Below are positions 9,382-17,375 of a stretch of 64,000 nucleotides of DNA, piece by piece; the first letter of the stretch is position 1, and each line of letters starts with the position of its first letter. The DNA comes from Cognatishimia sp. MH4019 (lineage in GTDB: Bacteria > Pseudomonadota > Alphaproteobacteria > Rhodobacterales > Rhodobacteraceae): NCBI RefSeq assembly GCF_020177595.1, contig NZ_JAHTBL010000009.1, positions 1 through 64,000 of the forward strand. The letters are read 5' to 3'. A model generated the notes under the pieces. It had not been told where the DNA came from. It ran no database searches and worked only from the letters and a program-made list of their open reading frames with translations. Made by a program: the position numbers and the translations under genes.

Positions 9382-9435
9382 CCTTAACGCGCGCCCGCCC
9401 TTTCGCTTTTTCAAAATATCCCCGCCGGAGGCTCC
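9377..9435. repeat. Extragenic repeat, copy 1
   Basis: It begins ATTAACCTTAACGCGCG, overlapping the stop of the LysR gene, and ends CCGCCGGAGGCTCC. It is almost identical over its length to 10675-10735, which has one extra CC. Its second half, read on the other strand, is the GCCTCCGGCGGGGATATTTT type of element found between genes in Rhodobacterales (from memory). The two copies bracket ycaQ. Confidence 0.8.
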
Positions 9436-9439
9436 AAGA

Positions 9440-10636
9440 TCAGCCTCGCAACCACCCATCCAAAAACTGAATACACTCCAACCCGGCCAAATGCCGAACC
9501 CGCTCCAACTCAGACGCCAAGCCGTCACAACGCGCCTTGCCCATTCGTACCCTAGCCTCTGGCCAAAACGCGCGCACCGCCAAAACATCCCCCTCCCGCT
9601 TTGCATCAATCCGCCCGATCAGCCGATCCCCTTGCATCACCGGAAAAACGTAATACCCAAACTTCCGCTTCACCTCAGGCACGAAAATCTCGATCCGGTA
9701 GTGAAACCCAAACAGTCGCTCCGCCCGCGCCCGGTCCCGCAACGCCGGATCAAATGGTGACAACAACCGCACCCGCGACGACGACGCTGGCAAACCACTC
9801 ACCGCATCCAAGGCGGCCTCTGTCGTGAAACTGCGCCGCAACGCCCCATCTGCCATCTCGACAGCAACCTCGCAGATGCGCCCCTCCGCCAGAGTCCGCG
9901 TGCACCACGTCTTTGCTTCTTCACGCGTCACAATCTCATAAAATGCTGCCAACTCTCCGCTGGTCCCAAACCCGATCCGCTCCAACGCCGACGCCATCGC
10001 CCAATCGACAATCTCGGTATCCTCGCGCCGCGCATTCAGATATTCCGCCGGGATTACCCTCTCGGTCAGGTCGTAGTACTTCCGAAACCCCCGCCTATGA
10101 CAGATCGCCAACGCCCCGGCCCGCCACAGATACTCCAGCGCGGTCTTTGACGGGTGCCAGTCCCACCAGCCCTGGGATCCTTTCGCCTCGTCCTGCCCCA
10201 CATCCATCGAACACGCCGCGCCGTGATCGGCTACATGGCGCAGGACCGTGTCGATCTCGTCCTGCCACCCCTCGCGCCGGGCCGCAGGCCAACGCGCTTG
10301 CATCCGCGCCGCATCACGGGTGAATTTCAGCCGCCACATTGGATAGGCGGCCATCGGGATCACCGACGCGTCATGAGTCCAATGCTCAAAAGCCGTCCGC
10401 CGCTTGGCCACCAACGTCCCCAAAGCAGGCGGGCGATACTGTCCCCGTCGCGACCACAAGATCAGGTCATGCGCCCGGGCCAATGTGTTCACACTGTCCA
10501 CCTGCACAAAGCCCAAACGCTCCAGCACGCCGTCCAGATCAGCCCCCCGACCGGACCCCGAACCGGGCCTCAGCAACAGATGCCGATCCAGAAATAGCCG
10601 CCGGGCCAGATCATTGCGCAACACAGGAACATTCAT
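9440..10636 (-). CDS. ycaQ: YcaQ-type DNA glycosylase (winged-helix, HTH_42 family)
   Basis: A 398-residue protein of the winged-helix family that includes E. coli YcaQ and Streptomyces AlkX, which unhook DNA interstrand crosslinks and remove bulky alkylated bases. The family's catalytic QxD motif is visible as QVD in GFVQVDSVN (residues about 43-51). It is followed by the typical ARAHDLILWSRRG and a conserved HWTHDASVIP. The C-terminal LLSPFDPALRDRARAERLFGF block is also characteristic. It is a single gene on the minus strand, set between two copies of an extragenic repeat and not in an operon. The length matches the family (about 390-410). Confidence 0.85.
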   Translation of the reverse strand: MNVPVLRNDLARRLFLDRHLLLRPGSGSGRGADLDGVLERLGFVQVDSVNTLARAHDLILWSRRGQYRPPALGTLVAKRRTAFEHWTHDASVIPMAAYPMWRLKFTRDAARMQARWPAARREGWQDEIDTVLRHVADHGAACSMDVGQDEAKGSQGWWDWHPSKTALEYLWRAGALAICHRRGFRKYYDLTERVIPAEYLNARREDTEIVDWAMASALERIGFGTSGELAAFYEIVTREEAKTWCTRTLAEGRICEVAVEMADGALRRSFTTEAALDAVSGLPASSSRVRLLSPFDPALRDRARAERLFGFHYRIEIFVPEVKRKFGYYVFPVMQGDRLIGRIDAKREGDVLAVRAFWPEARVRMGKARCDGLASELERVRHLAGLECIQFLDGWLRG

Positions 10637-10674
10637 CGCGCCACGTTACTCCAACAACTCCCAAGCGCCAGCCC

Positions 10675-10735
10675 ATTAACCTTAACGCGCGCCCCCGCCC
10701 TTTCGCTTTTTCAAAATATCCCCGCCGGAGGCTCC
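10675..10735. repeat. Extragenic repeat, copy 2
   Basis: This is a second copy of the 9377-9435 element, in the same orientation. The block TTTCGCTTTTTCAAAATA and the ending CCGCCGGAGGCTCC are identical. Together the copies form direct repeats around ycaQ. Confidence 0.8.
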
Positions 10736-10800
10736 CGCGATCCACCAAGAGCCCAATCGCAGGGCTGACAAGCGCCCCCGTCACCCTATCTGCTTTCCCC

Positions 10801-12120
10801 ATGACCGAGCAGCCCAAAGCGCAACCGCGCGCAATCCCAGCGACCCGTCTGTCGCGCTTTAATCAACTCGCCTCCATGACCGCCCGCGTGGGCGGCAGCA
10901 TGGCCGGGGGCGCGCTGCAAGATCTAGCCCGCGGCCAGCGTCCCAACATGCGCAACCTGCTGCTGACCCCGTCCAATATGCGCCGCATCGCAGATGATCT
11001 GGCCAAGATGCGCGGCGCGGCGATGAAAATCGGCCAGCTTGTGTCCATGGACACCGGCGACGTGCTGCCACCGGAACTTGCCCAGATTTTCGCCCGCCTG
11101 CGCGCCGACGCCGATTTCATGCCCCCGGCCCAACTGAAAAAGGTGCTCAACGCCAATTGGCGCGACGGCTGGCTCAAAGCGTTCAAACGCTTCGACGTCC
11201 ACCCTATTGCCGCCGCCTCCATCGGGCAGGTTCACCGCGCGCAGCTGAAAGATGGGCGCGATGTGGCCATCAAGGTGCAATATCCGGGCGTCGCCAAAAG
11301 CATCGACAGCGATGTTGCCAATGTCGGCGCGCTGATGAAAGTCTCTGGCCTGCTGCCCGCCGGGTTCGAGCTGAAACCCTACCTGACAGAGGCCCGCCGC
11401 CAGCTCCACGAGGAAACCGACTACGCGCTCGAAGGCCGCCAACTGCAAGCCTTCCGCGCCCATCTGGGCGACCACCCAGCCTTCACCCTGCCCCAGTTGC
11501 ACGAAGACTGGACGACCGAAAACATCCTTACGATGTCTTATGTCTCTGGCATCGCCATTGAAGACGCGATGAGCGCGCCCCAAGACACCCGCAACCAGAT
11601 CGCCGAGCGCTTGCTGCGTCTCATGCTGGATGAGCTGTTCACCTTCAACCTGATGCAGACCGACCCCAATTTCGCCAATTACCGCTACGCGCCAGACACC
11701 GGCAAAATCATCTTACTCGATTTCGGCGCCACCCGCGCCATCGACCCCAAACTGGCCGATCAATACCGCCGCCTGATGCGCGCGGGCTTTGCCGATAACA
11801 AGGACGCGCTCCACGCCATTGCGATGGAGGTCGGCTTTCTCTCCGAACAAACCGACCCGCGCCACGCGACCCGCATCCTGCGCATGATGCAACTGGTCTT
11901 TGCCGCCCTGTCAGAGCAGCCCATCTTCGACTTCACCCGCACCGATTTGTCGGACGCGATGAACGTCGAGGGTCGCGCCCTTGCCGAAGACGGGTTCGTT
12001 CCCCCGCCCCTGCCAATGGATGTCCTGTACCTGCAACGCAAATTCGGCGGCATGTTCCTGCTCTGCGCGCGTCTCAAAGCCCACGTGCCCGTGCGCGCCC
12101 TGATCGAAACCTACCTCTAA
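10801..12120 (+). CDS. ABC1/UbiB-family atypical kinase-like protein
   Basis: A 439-residue protein of the AarF/UbiB/COQ8 family. The family motifs appear in order: KxGQ in MKIGQLVSMD (residues about 77-86), the alanine-rich nucleotide loop AAASIGQVHRA, the lysine strand VAIKVQYPGV, NxxxTDPNFAN in place of the usual HADPHPGN, and LLDFGATR in place of DFG. Members support ubiquinone synthesis or lipid homeostasis as ATPases at membranes. This lineage (with DPNFANYRY) is distinct from the ubiquinone-operon UbiB. The start at 10801 follows a short untranslated stretch; an upstream open frame overlaps ycaQ in antisense and is not used. It stands alone on the plus strand. Confidence 0.8.
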   Translation: MTEQPKAQPRAIPATRLSRFNQLASMTARVGGSMAGGALQDLARGQRPNMRNLLLTPSNMRRIADDLAKMRGAAMKIGQLVSMDTGDVLPPELAQIFARLRADADFMPPAQLKKVLNANWRDGWLKAFKRFDVHPIAAASIGQVHRAQLKDGRDVAIKVQYPGVAKSIDSDVANVGALMKVSGLLPAGFELKPYLTEARRQLHEETDYALEGRQLQAFRAHLGDHPAFTLPQLHEDWTTENILTMSYVSGIAIEDAMSAPQDTRNQIAERLLRLMLDELFTFNLMQTDPNFANYRYAPDTGKIILLDFGATRAIDPKLADQYRRLMRAGFADNKDALHAIAMEVGFLSEQTDPRHATRILRMMQLVFAALSEQPIFDFTRTDLSDAMNVEGRALAEDGFVPPPLPMDVLYLQRKFGGMFLLCARLKAHVPVRALIETYL

Positions 12121-12125
12121 CCCCG

Positions 12126-12180
12126 CCCCGGACCTCATCCGGGGCCTCGAACGACAAAGGTCCCGGATCGCGCCCGGGAC
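12126..12180. terminator. Two GC hairpins after the UbiB-like gene
   Basis: CCCCGG (12126-12131) pairs with CCGGGG (12139-12144). GTCCCGG (12160-12166) pairs with CCGGGAC (12174-12180). Neither is followed by a T-run, so these may be extragenic palindromes rather than true intrinsic terminators. Confidence 0.4.
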
Positions 12181-12304
12181 GGGACACAAAAATCCGCACG
12201 CGCATCATAATGGATGCAAACCAGACACACTCCCCTGACCCAGTTAACCCTCCGACTCTCAAGCCTATTGTGACGGCAATAATCCGCCGAGTAGGGTCAA
12301 CAAC

Positions 12305-15300
12305 ATGCCGGATAGCCCGAATATCCTCTTCATCGCTGTCGATGATCTGTTTGAATTTACCGCCTTCCGAAACTCGTTCGGCGTGGAAATCCAGACGCCC
12401 AACATGGACCGCCTTCTGGACAAGTCCGCGCATTTCGAGAACGCATTCGCGACCACGCCCGTCTGCAACCCGTCGCGCACCTCCTCACTTACCGGCAAAT
12501 CCCCGTTTGAGACGAACGTCCATGACAATGTCGAGGCGTGGTATAACAACGTCCCCGTCGAGGAATCCCTGCCCGCCTGGCTGAAAGATGACGGCTATCA
12601 CACCGCCTCTGCGGGCAAGGTGTTTCACGGCTACAAGCCCCAGCCTGACTGGGTCAATGATCGGGTCTTTTCGGAAGATGTGCCCGATATCCGCGACAGT
12701 TTCGATGGCAATGGCGGCGTCTCCAACGGCGGCGGCTGGAAAGCCAAAGGCTATACCGGCGCGGACGATCAGTTTTATGACCACAAGGTCGCCACATGGG
12801 GCGCCGAATTCCTCGACACCTATAACAGCGACGATCCGTTCATGTTGATGCTGGGGTTCAAACATCCGCACAACAACTTTGAAGCGCCCCAGCAATATTA
12901 CGACCTTTATGACCTCGATCAGATCAAGGTCCCCGATGAGTGGGTCGCCGGTGACCTCTCCGATGCGCCCGCCTTCGCTCAACAGTTCATGCACAAGGGC
13001 CAGTTCTTTCCCGACAAGGACTTGGATGTCTGGAAAGGCACCGTAGAAGGCTACCTTGCCGCGATCAGCCATGCGGACGCGCAGGTCGGCCGCGTGCTGG
13101 ACGCGCTCGAAGCCTCCAATCACGCCGACAATACCGCGATCCTGCTGCATTCCGACCACGGCTTCCAGCTGGGCAACAAGGACCACTTCGGCAAGTTCAC
13201 CCTGTGGGAGGAAAGCGCCAAAGCGCCCCTGTTCCTGCACCTGCCCGGCATGACTGAAGGCAGCACGATCTCGACCCCGGTCAGCCTGATCGACATCATG
13301 CCAACCCTGCTTGATCTGGCTGGGGCCGACCCAGCCCCCCACGCCATTGGCAACAGCCTGCTGCCACTTCTCGACAGCGATTACGGCGAATTTGAAGGCG
13401 GCCCCGTCTTCACGCAGGTCTACGGCTCGCTCTCCATCCGCTCGGACGAGATGCGCTTTATCCGCTACGCCGACGGCTCTGAAGAGCTTTACGATACCTC
13501 CAACGACCCCGGCCAGCACACCAATCTGGCGACCGATCCAACCTATGCGCAGACCCTCGAAGACCTGCGCGCAGAGCTCTGGATCGAGGCCGAGACCTAT
13601 AGCCTGATCACCAACGATGACGACACCACACTGACAGGAACGGACGGCACCGATGTGCTTATGGCGCAGCCCGAAACCGAAACCCTTGAGGGCGGCGCGG
13701 GCGATGATGTCTATTTTCTCTATGACAACACCGCCCAAGTGGTTGAGGCCGCAGAGGGCGGCCATGACACCGCCTATCTTGCGGGCATCGGCCCTATTGC
13801 GCTGCCCGACAATGTCGAGGACGGCTTTATCGGCGTGCTCACCGCGCCTGAGCGGATCAAGGTCATGGGCAATGATCTGTCGAACACCTTCTGGACCCAG
13901 GGAGCCTCGGTCGAGCTGCGCGCAGGGGCCGGCGATGACGTGGTGAACACAGACCAATGGTCCGGCAACCGGCTTTGGGGCGAGGATGGCAATGATGTCC
14001 TCAAAGGTGGCAATTGGAGCGACCGTCTGGATGGTGGCGATGGCAACGACACCCTGATCGGCGGGCGCGGCACGGACTTTCTCAAAGGCGGCGCAGGGGC
14101 GGACCAAATGGATGGCGGCGCGGGCTTCGACACTGTCGATTACAAAAGCGCCGACAGTGATATCTACGTGAACCTGCACATCGGGCGCGGTTATGGCGGC
14201 GACGCTCAAGGCGACCGGCTCAGCAATATCGAACGGGTCTGGGGCAGCAAATACGGCGATACGATTATGGGCGATCACGGCGTCAACACGCTGATCGGAT
14301 ACAACGGCGACGACTATATCAACGCCTTTTCGGGGGATGATGACCTCTATGGTGGAAACGGCAATGACATCATTTTGGGGGGTGACGGCAACGACGCCAT
14401 CGACGGCGGCGCGGGGGATGACACGCTGGATGGCGGGCGCGGCAATGACCGTATCACCGGCGGCGAAGGCGGCGACCGGATCGACGGTGGCAATGGCATC
14501 GACGCGGCCGATTACTCCGCCTCCTCCGGCGACGTCTATGTGAACCTCAATATCGGGCGTGGCTGGGGCCATGACGCCGAAGGCGACCGTCTCAGCAATA
14601 TCGAAGAGGTCGAAGGCTCTGCCTTCAATGACACGCTCATGGGCAGTGGCGGGGATGACATCCTGATCGGCGGCGCGGGGGATGACTATATCAACGCCTC
14701 CAACGGCGATGACATTCTGTCAGGCGGCGAAGGAGCCGACGCGCTGGTCGGCAGTTTCGGCAACGATACGATCACCTATCAAGACAGCGCCGAAGGCATC
14801 GTGGCCCAGCTTGGTCTGGGGCGCGGTTGGCAAGGCGAGGCCGAGGGCGACACCTATCACGGGATCGAGAATGTCGAAGGCTCCGCCCATGCGGATACCC
14901 TGATCGGCAATGCCGAGGACAACTACCTAAGCGGCGGCGCGGGCGATGACTATATCCATGGTGGCCACGGCGATGACCTGCTCGAAGGCGGCGCGGGAGC
15001 GGATGCGCTGGTCGGCGGCACTGGCCTAGACATCGTCGATTACAGCGCATCTGGCAGCGGCGTCACCGTCAACCTCACCGATCTGACCGCTGCGGGCGGC
15101 GATGCCGAGGGCGATACATTCTGGGCTGTCGAAGGCGTCGCCGGCTCCGATTATAACGACGATCTGACCGGGGCTGTGTCAAGCTCGGGCATTCTTGGCG
15201 GCGACGGGGACGACAAGATCACCATCGGGCGCAGCGACACGGCAATGGCAGGCGGACAAGGGGCCGACAGCTTTATCATCGACGCGAGCCAGCTTGGCGC

Positions 15301-15520
15301 CGACAGCTTCCTACACATCTTCGACTTCAACGCCGATCTCGACAGCCTCGTCTTCAAAGGCGCGGTCACGCTCACCAATCTGACCACAGATGCCGACGGT
15401 ACCCGCATGGAGATCGCGGGCGAGGATGACATCATGGCGCTCCTGACACTCGATCAGGTGATGCTCACCGAAGATGATATCGTTTACGAGGACGAAGACG
15501 ACCCCGATCTGGTCTTCTAA
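12305..15520 (+). CDS. Secreted sulfatase fused to RTX calcium-binding repeats
   Basis: The 1071-residue protein has two parts. Residues 1 to about 435 form a sulfatase of the iduronate-2-sulfatase/choline-sulfatase type. It has metal-binding Asp13-Asp14 in AVDDL, the formylglycine signature C-x-P-S-R at Cys54 (CNPSRTSSLTG), GKVFHGY, GFKHPH and LHSDHGFQLGNKDHFGKF. From about residue 445 to 1020 follow RTX nonapeptides (GGxGxDxL) with larger modules ending in IENVEGSAHADTLIG. There is no signal peptide, as expected for type I export, and a full exporter is encoded next door. Cys54 would need a formylglycine-generating enzyme, none of which is in this window. The likely substrate is sulfated polysaccharide outside the cell (inference). 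Its stop overlaps the convergent acyltransferase gene by 4 bp. Confidence 0.9.
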   Translation: MPDSPNILFIAVDDLFEFTAFRNSFGVEIQTPNMDRLLDKSAHFENAFATTPVCNPSRTSSLTGKSPFETNVHDNVEAWYNNVPVEESLPAWLKDDGYHTASAGKVFHGYKPQPDWVNDRVFSEDVPDIRDSFDGNGGVSNGGGWKAKGYTGADDQFYDHKVATWGAEFLDTYNSDDPFMLMLGFKHPHNNFEAPQQYYDLYDLDQIKVPDEWVAGDLSDAPAFAQQFMHKGQFFPDKDLDVWKGTVEGYLAAISHADAQVGRVLDALEASNHADNTAILLHSDHGFQLGNKDHFGKFTLWEESAKAPLFLHLPGMTEGSTISTPVSLIDIMPTLLDLAGADPAPHAIGNSLLPLLDSDYGEFEGGPVFTQVYGSLSIRSDEMRFIRYADGSEELYDTSNDPGQHTNLATDPTYAQTLEDLRAELWIEAETYSLITNDDDTTLTGTDGTDVLMAQPETETLEGGAGDDVYFLYDNTAQVVEAAEGGHDTAYLAGIGPIALPDNVEDGFIGVLTAPERIKVMGNDLSNTFWTQGASVELRAGAGDDVVNTDQWSGNRLWGEDGNDVLKGGNWSDRLDGGDGNDTLIGGRGTDFLKGGAGADQMDGGAGFDTVDYKSADSDIYVNLHIGRGYGGDAQGDRLSNIERVWGSKYGDTIMGDHGVNTLIGYNGDDYINAFSGDDDLYGGNGNDIILGGDGNDAIDGGAGDDTLDGGRGNDRITGGEGGDRIDGGNGIDAADYSASSGDVYVNLNIGRGWGHDAEGDRLSNIEEVEGSAFNDTLMGSGGDDILIGGAGDDYINASNGDDILSGGEGADALVGSFGNDTITYQDSAEGIVAQLGLGRGWQGEAEGDTYHGIENVEGSAHADTLIGNAEDNYLSGGAGDDYIHGGHGDDLLEGGAGADALVGGTGLDIVDYSASGSGVTVNLTDLTAAGGDAEGDTFWAVEGVAGSDYNDDLTGAVSSSGILGGDGDDKITIGRSDTAMAGGQGADSFIIDASQLGADSFLHIFDFNADLDSLVFKGAVTLTNLTTDADGTRMEIAGEDDIMALLTLDQVMLTEDDIVYEDEDDPDLVF
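13680..15260 (+). repeat. RTX repeat region of the sulfatase
   Basis: Tandem 27-base coding units specify GGxGxDxLx nonapeptides. They are grouped into larger near-repeats (DYSASSGDVYVNLNIGRGWG, then a GDRLSNIEEVEGS stretch) that recur four to five times. These fold into calcium-binding parallel beta-rolls in known RTX proteins. Confidence 0.85.
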
Positions 15521-16038
15521 AGCTCCTTCAGGAAGCCTTCCATATCCGACTGTTGCGCCCGCCCGCCGCGGTTCTTGCCGCGATAGGTGCGCACGCGTTT
15601 GCGGCCTGTTTCCTCGTTCAGATCCGGTGCATAGGCGATGCCATTGGGGAAGATATTGTCCCGCAGATCCTCGGCCATTTTGATCGCGTGACCAAAGGGC
15701 GCGATATAATCAATGAACCAGATCTGATTGCCACAGGTCCATTTATCCAGACTGAAATCATAGTCCCCGGCCATATAGGCCGCGCCCTCTTCGGCGGTGA
15801 ACAGTGCCCAGCTGACAAAGCCTACCGGGCGACCGCCCACATGGTAGATACGGAACTGATCGAAATGAATGGGCGGCAGGATCGACATGGCGAACTCTTG
15901 CAAGCTCAGCCTTTCATGGCGATCAGAGGCCAGAAACAGCTGAAACAGCTCCCCTTGCAACAGCGCAAGTTTCTTTTGAGGCATCTTGCGCAGCAGACCG
16001 TCATACGTCTGCGTATCGACCCGTCGCTGTGCCATCAT
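15517..16038 (-). CDS. HlyC-type toxin-activating lysine acyltransferase
   Basis: The 173-residue product matches the RTX-toxin acyltransferase family, in which HlyC transfers fatty acids from acyl-ACP to internal lysines of proHlyA. The two catalytic residues known from HlyC are in place: His41 (ASDRHERLS, aligned to HlyC His23) and Asp110 (WFIDYIAPFG, aligned to Asp92). The core LPPIHFDQFRIYHVGGRPVG and SWALFTAEE also align. It is last in the exporter operon and starts in an ATGA overlap with the adaptor gene, although in E. coli hlyC is first. The natural target is the 3090-residue RTX protein of the same operon; the RTX-sulfatase is a less likely one. It acts in the cytoplasm before export. 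Confidence 0.88.
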   Translation of the reverse strand: MMAQRRVDTQTYDGLLRKMPQKKLALLQGELFQLFLASDRHERLSLQEFAMSILPPIHFDQFRIYHVGGRPVGFVSWALFTAEEGAAYMAGDYDFSLDKWTCGNQIWFIDYIAPFGHAIKMAEDLRDNIFPNGIAYAPDLNEETGRKRVRTYRGKNRGGRAQQSDMEGFLKEL

Positions 16039-17375
16039 TCCTCCCGAAAGGCGCGGTAGGCGGCATCAGTGATGGGCGAGAAAAAGTAATCAGCCAGCGT
16101 CCGCTCGCCTGCGATCAGGAACACATCCGCAGGCATGCCGGGCGACAGCGCGATATCCTGTGGCAAACCGGCCAAAGCTTCTTCCGCCACTTGCAAACGG
16201 GCCGAATAATATCGCTCCCCGGTCATCTCGTCCTGCAAGATGTCTGCCGAGACGTCCAGCACCACGCCTTCCAACCGGTCCACCTTGCGCGCCTTGAAGG
16301 CCGAGAGCTGAATCTTCGCCTCCGTCCCCGCGCCCACCAGATCAATATCCGTGGGATTCACCCGCGCCTCGACAATCAAGCTGTCATCATCGGGCACCAC
16401 ATCCATCAGCGGCGTGCCGGGCGCGATCACCGCACCAATCGTGTGCACTTGCGCGCCCAAAATCTTGCCGCTCACCGGCGCACGAATGACCGAACGTGCG
16501 CGCCGATCCGTCAATGTGCGCAGCTCTTGGCGCAGGTTCTCTGCCTGCGTTTCGGCTTCCTGCAACTCTGCTAAGAGCTGGCTCACCCGCTCGTTGCGCA
16601 TCTGCGTGATCTCGACATCCTGATCCAGAATGGCCTGCTGGAGCTTGGCCACCGCCGCCTCCAAGGCCCCGATCTCGCCTTCCAGAACAGCCTCCGATTT
16701 GGCCAACTGCGCAACCTGCACATCCGAGGCAAAGCCGCGTTCCTGCAGCTTCTCCGCGCCTTCCAGCTCGATCTTCACCAGCTCGATCTGACGTTGCTTG
16801 GCGGCGATCTGCGCGCGTTGACCATCAATCTCCCGCGCGATCTGCATCTTGCGCGAGGCCGCCAATTCCGTGGCCGACGCAATGGAACGCGACAGGTTCT
16901 CAAGCACCGCCTCATTGGTGCGCACCACGTTTTCGACCGCTTCGGCGGTTACATCCAGCCCCTCCGCCAGCCCCGTAAAATCAGGCGTTTCGCCATCACG
17001 CTCCGCGCGCAGCCGCACGATCTGAGCACGTGCACCCAGAAGCTGGCTCTCATACGCCTCGATCTGTGCTTGCTCGGCCAAATCCTGCACGACCAGCAAC
17101 GGCTCGTTCGCCGCAACGCTTTGCCCTTCGCGCACCAGAATGTCTGTGACCAAACCGCCTTCCAGATGCTGCACCGTCTTGCGTTCACCAGACAGGGCGA
17201 TCTCTCCGGTAGCTATGGCAGCAGCGTTCAGCGGGGCCAGAAAGCTCCACCCGATGACGCCTACAAGCAACGGCACCAGCACAAACAGACCCCAGCGCAA
17301 GGGCCCCGCCCCCGCCCGCTCGGTCGCATAATCAAAGAGCCGCCAGCGGCCTTTTGCCTCCGTCTTGTCGCTCAT
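16035..17375 (-). CDS. Type I secretion membrane fusion protein (HlyD/PrtE family)
   Basis: A 446-residue periplasmic adaptor. A short cytoplasmic N-terminus precedes one transmembrane helix (residues about 27-45). Next is the first lipoyl half (GERKTVQHLEGGLVTDILVR), a long coiled-coil hairpin (about residues 100-290, rich in Glu/Gln/Ala/Arg), the second lipoyl half (VIRAPVSGKILGAQVHTIG) and a beta-barrel end. It links the inner-membrane ABC exporter to an outer-membrane TolC-type channel. No tolC is present in the window, so a chromosomal one must serve. ATGA overlaps couple it to the ABC gene and to the acyltransferase gene. Confidence 0.93.
   Translation of the reverse strand: MSDKTEAKGRWRLFDYATERAGAGPLRWGLFVLVPLLVGVIGWSFLAPLNAAAIATGEIALSGERKTVQHLEGGLVTDILVREGQSVAANEPLLVVQDLAEQAQIEAYESQLLGARAQIVRLRAERDGETPDFTGLAEGLDVTAEAVENVVRTNEAVLENLSRSIASATELAASRKMQIAREIDGQRAQIAAKQRQIELVKIELEGAEKLQERGFASDVQVAQLAKSEAVLEGEIGALEAAVAKLQQAILDQDVEITQMRNERVSQLLAELQEAETQAENLRQELRTLTDRRARSVIRAPVSGKILGAQVHTIGAVIAPGTPLMDVVPDDDSLIVEARVNPTDIDLVGAGTEAKIQLSAFKARKVDRLEGVVLDVSADILQDEMTGERYYSARLQVAEEALAGLPQDIALSPGMPADVFLIAGERTLADYFFSPITDAAYRAFREE

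Noticed and set aside
12126-12180. A small RNA gene formed by the paired GC hairpins
   Set aside because: No promoter or T-run is visible, and similar short palindromes are common extragenic sequence in alphaproteobacteria.
12485-14572. 695-codon minus-strand frame opposite the RTX-sulfatase
   Set aside because: It is antisense to a gene with clear catalytic motifs and repeats. Its product is a repetitive shadow of the RTX codons.
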